From Dryomyza anilis (Eukaryota; Arthropoda; Insecta; Diptera; Dryomyzidae), in assembly GCA_951804985.1 (NCBI GenBank), contig OX638130.1, positions 101,739,700 through 101,803,699 on the forward strand: a stretch of 64,000 bases of DNA, read 5' to 3'. Below are positions 26,163-37,386 of this stretch, in pieces; the stretch's first letter is position 1; the number at the start of each line of letters is the position of its first letter. Under the pieces are notes generated by a model. The model was given only the letters and a program-made list of their open reading frames with translations, ran no database searches and had not been told where the DNA came from. The position numbers and the translations under genes were made by a program.

Positions 26163-27196
26163 ACGATTGTACTTCTCATTGCGTGCATTATTATTAGGCG
26201 GTAGAAATATGCGTTTAAAATTAATTGTTTTTCAAAAAACAGTCTACGAATTATATACGCATTAGCTGCAGCGTGCAAAAATGTCTCGTGACTATGGCGC
26301 CATCTATTGATACACTAGCGATATGCTTAGCAGAGACACGCTCCGCTTTTCTGCACACTAGTATTATTAGTACAGAATTTCTGACTTTTTTTGACACTTA
26401 TTTTTTTATTTCGTTGTACGTAATAAGGAGGTAAATCTTTAATTATGCTTGACGTCGCACGGTGAACAAAGAGTCACTTTATTTGAACAAAATTACAAAA
26501 CTTTTAAACGATACTTTTGATTGGTTTGATTATGTTTTATAAATTGTGAAATATACCAGTTATTAATTTGAAAATTTCATCGCTGCTAAATGTGAAATTT
26601 GAAAAATTAAACGATAAATAATTAATACCATTTTCTACAGGGTAAATAGATGCACGTCATACTGCATCGATGTTATGATAAGACTTTCGCTCTGATACAA
26701 ATACCGATATGATGACTATGTCATCCATTGATCACCAACTTAATCTGATATTTGTTTTAAACTTTAAACTTAAATCAAAAAAAAAAAAAATAAAAATAAG
26801 AAAATATCTTTTGTTTTACATTGATTGTGTCACAATTAAATAAATACGTGACTAACTGGCCATCACAATTCAAACAAGAAACTGTAGCACTATGCGCTAC
26901 AAATGAATTCAAAATTCCGTCTAGGTTATTGTACACATTACGGTATATGAAATGTATTCGTTATCGAAAATGCAACAAATAAAGTCATAGTTATGAATAA
27001 AATGTCAGACAAATAAAACATTCGTATCAAGTCGTATACAGTTTACGTGTATTAAGAGAGACCGGGGCTAAGTCGACACCTAGGCAAAGTTGACTTTTGC
27101 TTTAAAACGAGAATGGGATGTCAGATCAACTTCAAATTGATACTTTATGTAATAAAATGTGTTTTTTGACTCCAAAAGTTAGATATGGATAACCCA

Positions 27197-27416
27197 CACC
27201 CAGAAAAAAATACTATATAAATAATAGTTTTTTACTATTAAAAATAGTTAATAGGATAAATTATTATTTTAATCGGAAAATACTATTAAATACTAGAAAA
27301 TACCATGACATTGCCATTAAGTTTATATGAAAAGATTTATTTTTTGTATACTATTAAATCAATAATTGTCCTATTGACCAATTATAATGGGATTTGAGGG
27401 AATTTTTTTCTGGGTG
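27197..27416 (-). mobile_element. MITE family 2, copy 2 (nested)
   Basis: Reversed full-length copy with CACCCAG and CTGGGTG ends. It lies inside the 1.25-kb inverted-repeat element at 27057-28304. Confidence 0.87.
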
Positions 27417-27693
27417 CAGTAAACTTGTACTTGCCATTAAAGTTTAGATTAATTATATATTTTATTGTGAGTTTTATGTAGTAATGGGTTCACTTCTCAT
27501 GTCGTGTTGATTTATATATTATTTTTCCATTCAATTCGCATTTTTATGCCAATAATATTAGACTAAGTCTCGTGGGGTAAAGTCGTCACAAAAGCATTTG
27601 GTCAAAGTAGATTCCGCGAAAATACAATTTATGAAACTTTTGGTTCTATGAGTTTGGTTCTATGAGTCCATTCTTACAATATAAGGAGACTTG

Positions 27694-27913
27694 CACCCAG
27701 AAAAAAATACTATATAAATAATAGGTTTTTACTATTAAAAATAGTCAATAGTATAAATTATTATTTTAATCGGAAAATACCATTAAATACTAGAAAATAC
27801 CATGACATTGCCATTGAGTTTAGATGAAAAGATTTATTTGTTGTATACTATTAATTTAATAATTGTCCCATTGGCCAATTTTAATAGGATTTGAGTGAAT
27901 TGTTTTCTGGGTG
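27694..27913 (-). mobile_element. MITE family 2, copy 3 (nested)
   Basis: Second reversed copy, very like the one 500 bp to its left, inside the same host element. Confidence 0.87.
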
Positions 27914-28648
27914 TGTCAACCATTATATAAGAATTTATTGCTAATTATAGCTAAAATGGGAATAATATGAGTAATGGTCAAACAATTTCGTGGGACCGGA
28001 ATAAAACAGTACGAATAGTTTTACCTTGGAATATATAATTCAATCAAATTCAAATATATCAGCAAAAAGTCTACACTACCCAGGGAAATGTGGGTAGTGT
28101 TGACTTTACCCCAGCCTATTTTCAGAATCAGGTTTGAGATTGTGTCGCATTTGCATTTGTTTCGTGGAAACTAAATATTGTAGATCTTTACAGCTTATTG
28201 AACATTTTTAGCTAATAAATCAATCTATCCAACTGTATTATTATTTTTGTCCTATGTCATTAATATGGTGGTCAAAAAAGTATCGACTTAGCCTCGGTCT
28301 CCCCTACTTATTATATTCAGATGACAAATCATACATCACACTAAATTAAATACTAATTTCAGTTTAATTTTAGTAGCAGCTTCAAAATCATGCCATTTTT
28401 GTAACCACAATCTTAATTTTTAAATTACTTAAAACTCAGTTTAGTCATTATTTCGTACACATGGTGATTTTATGAACATTGATTATGATGCATTTATTCG
28501 ATGAAGTTCTCTAAGAAAAAAGTGACATTATAAAATAAAATAAAATGTATTTTATGTTAATTTAAATATGTTTTTTTAAAAATATATTATACCGAGACAT
28601 AATTTTTGTTATTTGTCAGGAATATATGGGGCATATTTAAGGCAAACA

Positions 28649-28977
28649 TACTCACAAAAAATCCTCTTTTGAAAGGAGTTTAGAAGAATGAACAATTTAT
28701 GTGTACCAACTAACTTCATTCGGTTAAATCGAATGGTTTACAAATTTGCTGACGGAACTGCCATATTAGCCTATACTCTTGAAATATTAGTCTATACACA
28801 TTCCTAATAGTTCTAAATCTGTACTAAATTGTTCTAAAACATTTCGAAATTGGTTGCAGTACAAACTACAACTTTTTTCGTTTTAACAATAACAACCGAC
28901 TAAGCGCTTGAGAAAACCAAATAAGTTGGTTTGGCAAAGAGTTGGTTAGCGCAACAAATCTTTATTCTTTGTGTGTA
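28649..28977 (-). mobile_element. MITE family 1, full reversed copy
   Basis: Runs from TACTCACAAAAAATCCTC to TTCTTTGTGTGTA, with both ends slightly mutated. It lies 150 bp left of another reversed copy. Confidence 0.82.
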
Positions 28978-29124
28978 TGAATTCGATTAAAACATTGATT
29001 CGTGCTTATAACTTATAAGTTTTAATGGCTAGAGAACTATTTTTATTTAATAAAAGACAAATTTCTGAAAAAGATGCTTCAACAATTTGAAAGTTAAATT
29101 CTAAATTTCAACATTTTTCGATTT

Positions 29125-29435
29125 ATACACACAGAAAAATCCTCTATTCGCATGAGGTTGGAAGAACGAAAAGGTTATTTGTACCAACTAACTTCATTCA
29201 GTTAAATCGAATTGTCTACACATTTGTTGGCGGATCTTCCATATTAGCCTATACTCATGAAATATTAGTTTACACACATTTCCAATGGTTCTAAATCTGT
29301 ACTAAATTTTTCTAAAACAAATCGAAATTGGTTGCAGTACAAAATACAACTCTTTTAGTTTTGAACCAAACAACCGACTAAGAAGTTGAGAGAACCGAAT
29401 AAGTTGGTTGGCGCAACAAATCTCTACTCTCTATG
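29125..29435 (-). mobile_element. MITE family 1, reversed copy next to a satellite
   Basis: Starts TACACACAGAAAAATCC; the right end is lost at CTCTACTCTCTATGC, only about ten bases before the 10-bp satellite begins. Confidence 0.82.
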
Positions 29436-29446
29436 CAATTGCACAA

Positions 29447-30460
29447 ATAGAATAGAATTGAATAGAATTAAATATAATTGAATAGAATTGAATAGAATTG
29501 AATAGAATTGAATAGAATTGAATAGAATTGAATAGAATTGAATAGAATTGAATAGAATTGAATAGAATTGAATAGAATTGAATAGAATTGAATAGAATTG
29601 AATAGAATTGAATAGAATTGAATAGAATTGAATAGAATTGAATAGAATTGAATAGAATTGAATAGAATTGAATAGAATTGAATAGAATTGAATAGAATTG
29701 AATAGAATTGAATAGAATTGAATAGAATTGAATAGAATTGAATAGAATTGAATAGAATTGAATAGAATTGAATAGAATTGAATAGAATTGAATAGAATTG
29801 AATAGAATTGAATAGAATTGAATAGAATTGAATAGAATTGAATAGAATTGAATAGAATTGAATAGAATTGAATAGAATTGAATAGAATTGAATAGAATTG
29901 AATAGAATTGAATAGAATTGAACAGAATTGAATAGAATTGAATAGAATTGAATAGAATTGAATAGAATTGAATAGAATTGAATAGAATTGAATAGAATTG
30001 AATAGAATTGAATAGAATTGAATAGAATTGAATAGAATTGAATAGAATTGAATAGAATAGAATAGAATAGAATAGAATAGAATAGAATAGAATAGAATAG
30101 AATTGAATAGAATTGAATAGAATTGAATAGAATTGAATAGAATTGAATAGAATTGAATAGAATTGAATAGAATTGAATAGAATTGAATAGAATTGAATAG
30201 AATTGAATAGAAAACAGAATTGAATAGAATTGAATAGAATTGAATAGAATTGAATAGAATTGAATAGAATTGAATAGAATTGAATAGAATTGAATAGAAT
30301 TGAATAGAATTGAATAGAATTGAATAGAATTGAATAGAATTGAATAGAATTGAATAGAATTGAATAGAATTGAATAGAATTGAATAGAATTGAATAGAAT
30401 TGAATAGAATTGAATAGAATTGAATAGAATTGAATAGAATAGAATAGAATGGAATAGAAT
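29447..30460. repeat. Near-perfect 10-bp satellite AATAGAATTG, about 100 copies
   Basis: Units are identical except for one T-to-C change (29920s), a pentamer AATAG run at about 30046-30100, one small break at 30211-30216 and variant units at the right end. The 345-codon minus-strand frame (YSILFNSIQF repeated) is an artefact: 10 bp read in three frames gives a 10-residue repeat. Confidence 0.97.
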
Positions 30461-31069
30461 ACTTTTAAAATTTTGAATTAATGTTCTACTGAAATCATGA
30501 TACATTTAGATATTTCTGACAAATGATGTAAGATTTTAAACAGTATTTCATTGGCATTTCAAATCGATATATTTAAAATGTATTCAATAGAATTTAGAAT
30601 ATTAATTATTTATTATAGAAGTTATGTCTTGCAAAAAATGTTTACCTCTACAGCGACGGTTTAATAATTACTACAATTAATTGTATTATCGCTGCAATTA
30701 TAAATGTTTGCCAAAAATTGTTTTAAATACAAAAGTTTGAATGCAGTAAACACGTATTTGATGTTATCCAATCGTTGTATGGTTCTATCCAATGAAATTC
30801 GTAAAACATATCAGAATTGGTTATTTAAACATATGTGAAATTATTTTCAATCACACTATAATTGTGTCAACTATAATAATTGTTTTCACATTAGTTATGC
30901 ATATAACGTGTGTTAAAGAAACGAAGGAGTGTCTTCAACATTTTGTATGCTTGAGACATATTTTTTTTGTATTACAATCAAATACATAATTGCTGCAACA
31001 AAATGCGTTTTCCCCCAATCAAAAATATAATAAAAAAAAACACTTAACATTTGTCTTTGCTTTTAATTT

Positions 31070-31637
31070 TTTGTTTTTTTATTATTTTTTCATATTTAAA
31101 TAATTTCATCTTAAATATATCACAGATATTGTTTTTATCATTTTAGCTAAACAATTGTTTAATAAATACTGACATTTAACATAAATTAAATTAAAATAAA
31201 TTAAATAAAAATAAATAAATTACAAACTAAAATAAATATATTAAATCATAATTACAATAAATACTTTAAATAGATGAAAATGGTATAAATAACAATGGTA
31301 TGACATACAATTTAACGCTATAGGAAACTTAGAACTATTTGATTTGTTCAAAATGGAAATGATTTTTTTTAATGATAGGAACTAGATGTATCCTTGCGTA
31401 TACATTACATTTAAAACCTATTAAGATTCTTGTGCATTCTCACTTAGAGTTAGTAATACTTGGGTTTTGTTTGTTTGTTTGTTTTCTATGTCTAAACAGC
31501 TAATACTATTTCGAAGTACTTGGCATTATTTGTTCAAGCGAAATTCATGTTTGATTATTTGCTACTCCTTGTTTTGGAATGTAGGTTATTGGTACTGTTT
31601 CCAGCACCCCCCTCTCTTTCTGTCTGTCTCATTCCTT
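31070..31637 (-). other. Probable 3' UTR of the cytokine-like gene
   Basis: AT-rich sequence follows the stop codon on the minus strand. An AATAAA hexamer on that strand lies at 31083-31078, giving a possible 3' UTR of about 550 nt. Other A-rich stretches downstream could also serve. Small open frames here on either strand look like chance. Confidence 0.3.
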
Positions 31638-34571
31638 TTAGACCTCATTACCGGCTGGCAACTCTGCGCTTTTGCTCTGCTGTCCTGGTCGTTGCCTTCG
31701 TCGTACGGCACGATGTATCTTTGGCCTGTTGTTGGTGTTTTTCACGATCACGACCTCATTACTATCGGAAGCGCCAGAACTATTTAAAATTTCCAATGTC
31801 GATAGACTTCTGCTTGAATTCTCATTTGACATGATGCTGCTGTCCTCGTCCTGGCCATGGCTACGCCTCTTCTTGTGTTTGCGCAGAATATTACGAATGG
31901 TCGCCAGATATTTCAAATATGTATATTTGGCAAATTTCAAATCGAGCGGTTTGGCTTCTTGTAACTCACGGCCATTGGTGAGTAATTTATTTACTCGTGC
32001 GTTCATCACAATGCGACTAACTGAGGGCAACTTTCGTTGGCGTTCGTTGGCTCGTGAGGCATTGAAGGTCGTTTCGATTTCGCAGAGCATACGACGTGCG
32101 CTGAGCAACAGATTGTCGAGTTCCTGTGAGGTCTCGCTGGCCGTATTCGACTTGGTGACGTCGTATTTGTATTGGGCGCGTGCGAGGTGGGTGAAGGTGG
32201 CTACGTAGGTCTGCATGTGGCCGTACCAAAGTCTGAGCGCGATCTGTAAACATAAAAGAGATAAAAGTTAATTATAGATTTTTGTTTTTCGTATTGTATA
32301 GAATAAATTTATGATAGAGAAAGAGCCTTTTTGTCGAAAAGCTTTTGTAAAACGATTTTTAAGATAAACAAAAGCTACATAAAATATATAATGAAAATCT
32401 ATTTAAAAGCTTTTGAATGAAAAGTTTTTTTAGGGCTTTAGGCTCATTATAAAAATGAGCCTTGAAAGCTCATTATAAGAGCTTTTCAATGAAAAGCATT
32501 ATAATGAAAGACATTTTAAGAACTTTATTACAAATATATTTTTAATAAAAAGCTTTGTAATAGTTTATAACGATGAACTTCATAAAAGCTTTAGAAATGA
32601 TTTTAAAAACTGTATAATTGAGAACTTTTTAAATGACTTACATTAAGTTTTTTTAAGAAGCTTTAGAATTAAAAGCTTTTTTAAATCTTTAAAATTCAAA
32701 ATTTAAAAAAAGCTTTATAATAAAAACTTTTTAAACCGTAATTTTTGAAAAGCTTTTTTAAAAAAGCTTTTAAAAAAAGCTTTATGAAAAAAGTATAATT
32801 TATTATTAAAAAAAAAACTTTTATAAAAAAAAGCTTTAAACAATGCTGTGATTATTTTCAAACATGTCACATTTATTCAATTTTGTCTGCATCTTAACCC
32901 AGTTAACTTGTCGCAGACATGGTGGCATTTAGTCACAACAGCAACATAAAACCAGCAACAGCAGCAAAAACGACAACAATTTGCATTGAAACACTTAACT
33001 TGGCTGACAAAAACACTGTGATGAACAACTGGTTTATGCAGCGCACCACACTTAAAGGGCTTTAAAGCTGCATGGTCTGGCATGTTCTACTTCATCAAAA
33101 ATGGCTGTTGGTATTATGGTTGTTGTTGCTGCTGTTGTTGGGTCTGCTAAATGCTATCATCGATCGTTGATCGCACGACGCCTCACGTTGCCGGTTTGTG
33201 CAACTAATGACAGGCTCTGGCGTTGCAAGTGCAACCAGCAACAGCAGCAGCAAGGCTGAAATATCTTTTTAAAGCTGATGTTGCTGCTGTTGTTTTCTTT
33301 TTGAAGCCCTGAGGGCGGTGATTGTCAAGTTAGCGAGTTGATGCCGCTGCTTAATTTATGTGTGGAAAGTGTTTGGAGCAACCAGGACAAAGCAACAACA
33401 AAAAGTTAAAATTTAAAAAATATAAGAATAATTTTTTGCAAAAGTTGGAAAGACGAATATGCAAGCAGAACGGCAAAAATGATGAGCTTTTGAGGTTGTT
33501 GAGAGCTCTCAATTAATTATTTCAGTACTTTGTTAAATACAAACAATTCATTAATTCAAAAAGCTTTTTCTATTTGTTAATTACGAGCTTAAAGCTCTAT
33601 GAAAAAAAGCCATGATTAGAGCTTTAACGTTATTGAGAGCTTTCCATTCATAATTTCTGTTTTACTCTGTAGATCTGTAGCAAATACAATAAACTAATTC
33701 ATTGAAAAAAGCTTTTTCTATTTAATACTTTAGAGCTTTTTATAAAAAGTTTAATAAAAAATAGAAAAACTTACACTTGAGTTGCGCTTTACATTCGGCA
33801 AAAATGCATAAACTTTCTTGTAGTGATGCCACATTTTGATATCGTCCGTTTTAATGGCCTGTGGATGACTCTCACGCATAATGATGTGCTCGGCCATGAC
33901 AAGTCTTTCCAGCGGTTGCATATTCTATAAAAGTACAAAAAATAACAATTAATATTTAAGCTTTTGTTTGAGCTTTTTCCATTAACTTACTCTGCGTGCG
34001 TTGCGACGCAACAAACTGAGTGAATTTCCTTGTTCATCAAAAAGCTCTGGCTGTTTTTCATAGGTGCCACCGCATGGATTATGCCACTCGAGGTCGTTGT
34101 CGCTGGCATGCTGATGATGGTGCACAAACAAGTCGTGGCTGTGACGTTTGCGCAAACGCGTGCGACTCATTCGACTGTGTTTGTGATCCTTGCCAGCGCC
34201 GTAGTTGTGCAATTCAAGCAGCAATTCTTGTGATGCAGCTGCTGCGGATGAGGAGGAGGAGTATGATGAAGACGCAGATGACTTGGAAGACAATGCGGCG
34301 GAAGACAATTCATCGTATGCGGAAAAGGCTGCTGCTGGCAGTTTTGCTGCCGCTGCCATTGTGTGTTGCTGCATCAATGTTGTCAGCAACATTGCGGACA
34401 GCAATGTAAGTGTGATGTTGTTGTAGGGTTTGTTGCTGATTTTGATAATGGTTTTGTTTTTGTTGTTGTTCTTGACACTGTCACCAGTGTTGCCCAAACA
34501 ATGCTGGGCGTTGCTGTTGCTAATTGGCGCCGTTTTGTTGAATGTTTTGGTTGCTCGCACTGTGCAACCAC
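31638..34571 (-). CDS. Secreted helical cytokine-like protein (possibly Unpaired family), three core coding exons
   Basis: Three exons join in frame: 34571-33991, 33924-33775 and 32243-31638 (TAA stop). Both introns are GT-AG with GTAAGT donors; one is 66 nt, a typical fly minimal intron, and one 1,531 nt, both phase 0. With the inferred first exon the protein would be 453 residues. Residues 61-75 form a hydrophobic stretch that could be a late signal or anchor. A Ser/Ala-rich linker and a basic His/Arg-rich part follow, then a WHNPCGGTY motif (171-179) and about five predicted amphipathic helices between roughly 205 and 365, ending in a KHKKRR cluster. The Ser-rich acidic tail ends in another Arg cluster. 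NKT, NIT, NSS and NAS sites suit a glycosylated secreted protein. Helical layout, basic charge, length near 400-450 and an isolated position in a large regulatory desert suggest an Unpaired-type JAK/STAT ligand. The family call is inference; the gene structure is well supported. Confidence 0.72.
32244..33774 (-). other. Intron 3 of the cytokine-like gene, rich in AAGCTT palindromes
   Basis: This GT-AG intron holds two blocks (about 32320-32850 and 33540-33770) crowded with degenerate copies of AAAGCTTTT, a short palindrome, separated by A/T runs. Between them, 32870-33370 is GC-richer with CAG/CAA triplets and no convincing coding frame, which could be an intronic enhancer. The AAGCTT blocks resemble an expanded, decayed minisatellite. 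Confidence 0.6.
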
Positions 34572-35010
34572 CTGGAAAATAGATGGAGAAAACAAAAAAT
34601 TTGAAATATTGTTTTAGGAATTTAAAAGACATATTTTAAATTATTTTTAAAAATATATATAAAATTAAAAATTGAAAAATTTAAAAAAAAATTAAGTTTT
34701 ATATAGAAAAAATAATATATTCTTATTAAATATAGTTGAGAATTTTTAAAAGTCAAATTTAATTTTTATAACAAACAAATTTTTTACATAAAAAAAAAAA
34801 TATATATTAAAAAAAAATATATATTTAAAATAAAAATAAATAAGTTCGTAAAAATAAAAAAAAAAATAAAAAAATTAATATTAAAATTGTAAAATAAAAA
34901 AAATCGTTTATAGATTTAGTCTTTGATTTAGTCTTAGTAAAAAATTCGTTTTATAGATTTGAGAAAATTATTTAAAAATTTCAGTAAGTTAAATTAAAAA
35001 AATTAATAAA

Positions 35011-35239
35011 AATTAGTAAAATATAAATTCTCAATTTTTTTATTTAAAAATCTTCATTGTGGTTTCAAATTTTAATATATATCGTATTTAAATGTTTTAT
35101 AAAAATCGTATATAACATTTTCATATTTATGAAAATTTATATATATATTAAATATATATTAAATTTTTATATATTAAAATTTGAAACAACTATGACGATT
35201 TTTAAATAAAAAATTTGAGAATTTATATTTTACTAATTT
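35011..35239. repeat. AT-rich inverted repeat in the intron
   Basis: Arms of about 70 bp (35011-35080 and 35170-35239) share AATTAGTAAAATATAAATTC and GTTTCAAATTTTAATATAT in opposite orientation, with a 90-bp AT-rich spacer. They lie inside the inferred first intron. Confidence 0.7.
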
Positions 35240-35699
35240 GTATTCATTTTTTTAAAATTTAATTAATTTTCGTATATAACACTTTTTTAAAAATCATTTC
35301 TAAAATTTAATTATTATGTTTTTATTTTGTAATTTAAAAAAAACGGTCTCTTTTTAGAATTAAAATTTAGTTTATTTTTAAATATTTATTTATTATTTTT
35401 TTAAATTCTAATTATTTTTATTTACACTTTATTCCATATATTTTGTACGTACCGTAGAAGAACGAAAAAAAAAAATACTAAGCGTTGTCTATGTTTTTAC
35501 AAAAAACGACTTATTTGTTTTTTTTTTTTTTTAATTTGATTTTTTAAGTTTAATAATTTTGTATTAATATTTTTATATCACGTTTTAATCCTTTTAAATT
35601 TTGTATAATTTGCACAATTATGAATTATTTTTATTTATTAATATTTTATTAATTTCAAAAATACTGAATTGTTTGCGCTTTAATAATTCGTTTTTTTTT

Positions 35700-36600
35700 T
35701 TTATCTAATATTCGAATTTCGTTCTATACGCGTGCGTTTTTTGCGTGCGTGCGTTCGTTGTTAACGTTGCGCTGTCTTTAGACAAACTAACGAAACTCAT
35801 TGCCGCCAAGTCAATCTTTAAGCACACGAGCGACCCGACCCAATCAAACACAAACCAACAAAAACCCAGCAAAAAAACCAATAAAACTCACACAGACATG
35901 GTGCAATTGAGCATGATGAGTACGAAAGCATTGAGTACCGCACACATTATACGCAACACAACACAACACAACACAACACTCTGGAGAAACGCACCATACA
36001 AAAGATTACTCATCCGCAGCAGCAGCCGCAGCAACAACTACGTTCGTCGGTCGGCATCGACTTCCACTTCTTCGTTCTTCGTCATCTCTGTTTAGGCTGG
36101 TGTGTTTCGCCCAAACTTGTGACGAAAGAACTATTTGTGTTAAATACAAAAACAACAAAAAAACACCAAAAGGAAATACTCGAATTATGTGTAGCACATA
36201 ATTGTGACTTAATTACTCAGTAAACAAGTGTGAGCATGAAAGAGTCTGTCTCTGGTTGAGAGCAATTGTACTTGTTGCTGTAATTGTTTGCGTCTGCGCA
36301 ATGAGCACAACGGCTGCGTTGTTCGAGTAAAATTTGTTAGAGTAGGTCACCACCACTCACTCTGTACCGTTGTGTGTGTGTGTTTGTGTGGGTGGCAGGG
36401 GGTTGGTTGCTTGATTGGTTGGTCTGACGTCGTGTGGCACCCACATCAACTGTTGTTGTCGTTTGGTACAGCTGTTGGGTGGCAGACGTGGGTTATACGT
36501 AGACATTGTTTTTCTCTGGAAGGCGGTTTTTCACCTCAAGCACAGGTGGGAAATAATAATTGTGTCTCTATTTTTAATTTCAGATGCGCACAACATCTTT
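35700..36600. promoter_or_regulatory. GC-richer intronic island around the alternative start exon
   Basis: Contrasts sharply with the very AT-rich DNA to its left. It contains CAG-rich and ACACA runs, a GTGT run and the candidate start exon. The plus-strand frames 35745-36095 and 36288-36632 show no recognisable domains. Confidence 0.3.
35892..35931 (-). CDS. Alternative start exon candidate for the cytokine-like gene
   Basis: An ATG at 35931-35929, with an in-frame TAA 18 nt upstream, opens 13 codons (MLSYSSCSIAPCL) plus one base. It ends at a GTGAGT donor (35891-35886). The phase is 1, the same as the inferred exon at 41989, so either could splice to 34571. The start context is weak (T at -3), and a later ATG with a CACC context is out of frame. 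A TATAAT-like sequence lies about 25 nt upstream. This is either a second promoter inside the long intron or chance. Confidence 0.2.
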
Positions 36601-36945
36601 TGAGTTATAGCAAAAAGGTGCAAAATGTTTAATTTTTTAAAATTATTAATAAATTTATGTTCTATTGGAAAAATTTTAAATTATCGAGCATGTTATGAAA
36701 TTCACTTTCATTAGAAATTCAAATATTTGACGAGTAACGAATGGAATTCGTTTCACAGCACTTTAACTGATTGAATTCGATTCGAGTTTACAATAGGGGT
36801 TCAAATCCCAAAGCATTTTGACAATCCCGTGACTTTAGGGATTAGAAAATAAATCCCGGAATCCCACGAATTACTAAAATTTGTATTAAAGGTAACATAG
36901 AAAGAAAATGTATCCTGAAATTGGGAATTCCGGTATTGATAGCGC

Positions 36946-37170
36946 TACGCACAGAAAATAATTCCCTCAAATCCCATTAAAATTGATCAATAGTACAATT
37001 TTTGATTTAATAGTATACAAAAAATAAATCTATTCATATAAACTCAATGGCAATGTCATGGTATTTTCTAGTATTTAATGGTATTTTCCGATTAAAATAA
37101 TAATTTATCCTATTGACTATTTTTAATAGTAAAAAAACTATTATTTATATAGTATTTTTTTCTGGGTGTA
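36946..37170 (+). mobile_element. MITE family 2, copy 4, intronic
   Basis: Full-length copy with a left end mutated to CGCACAG and right end CTGGGTGTA, in the inferred first intron of the cytokine-like gene. Confidence 0.85.
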
Positions 37171-37386
37171 GTAAACATTGATTGTGCATAGGAAAATTCG
37201 AATTCGGAAACAGTTTAGAACAAAATTTGATCCTTTTGAAGAAGTCTGAATTTTCAGTAAAAAAAAGTGTTTAATTTTGGTGCAGATCGGTCAACCTTAT
37301 CCAAAGTTATTACAAAATATGTCATAAAACAAAATATTTTGAAACCTTACTATTTTTTTTAGTTATATTTTATGCATCCTACAGCT

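Larger units (their letters stand above)
27057..28304. mobile_element. 1.25-kb non-autonomous element with about 22-bp inverted ends
   Basis: The left end GAGACCGGGGCTAAGTCGAC is matched by the reverse complement of GTCTCCCC with TATCGACTTAGCC at the right end. The interior holds no transposase frame but several AAGTCGAC/AAGTTGAC-like words that echo the ends. Two family-2 MITEs are inserted in it, so this element is older than those insertions. The superfamily is not assignable by eye. Confidence 0.65.

Noticed and set aside
29468..30505. 345-codon minus-strand frame (YSILFNSIQF repeats)
   Set aside because: It is the 10-bp AATAGAATTG satellite read through; the period produces an endless frame without coding pressure.
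31672..32208. 178-codon plus-strand frame opposite the last exon
   Set aside because: Shadow of the minus-strand exon, which has matching splice phases and helix-like composition; the plus frame has no supporting signals.
34020..34617. Several plus-strand frames and a second minus frame over exon 2
   Set aside because: Antisense or shifted readings of the CAG-rich exon at 33991-34571.
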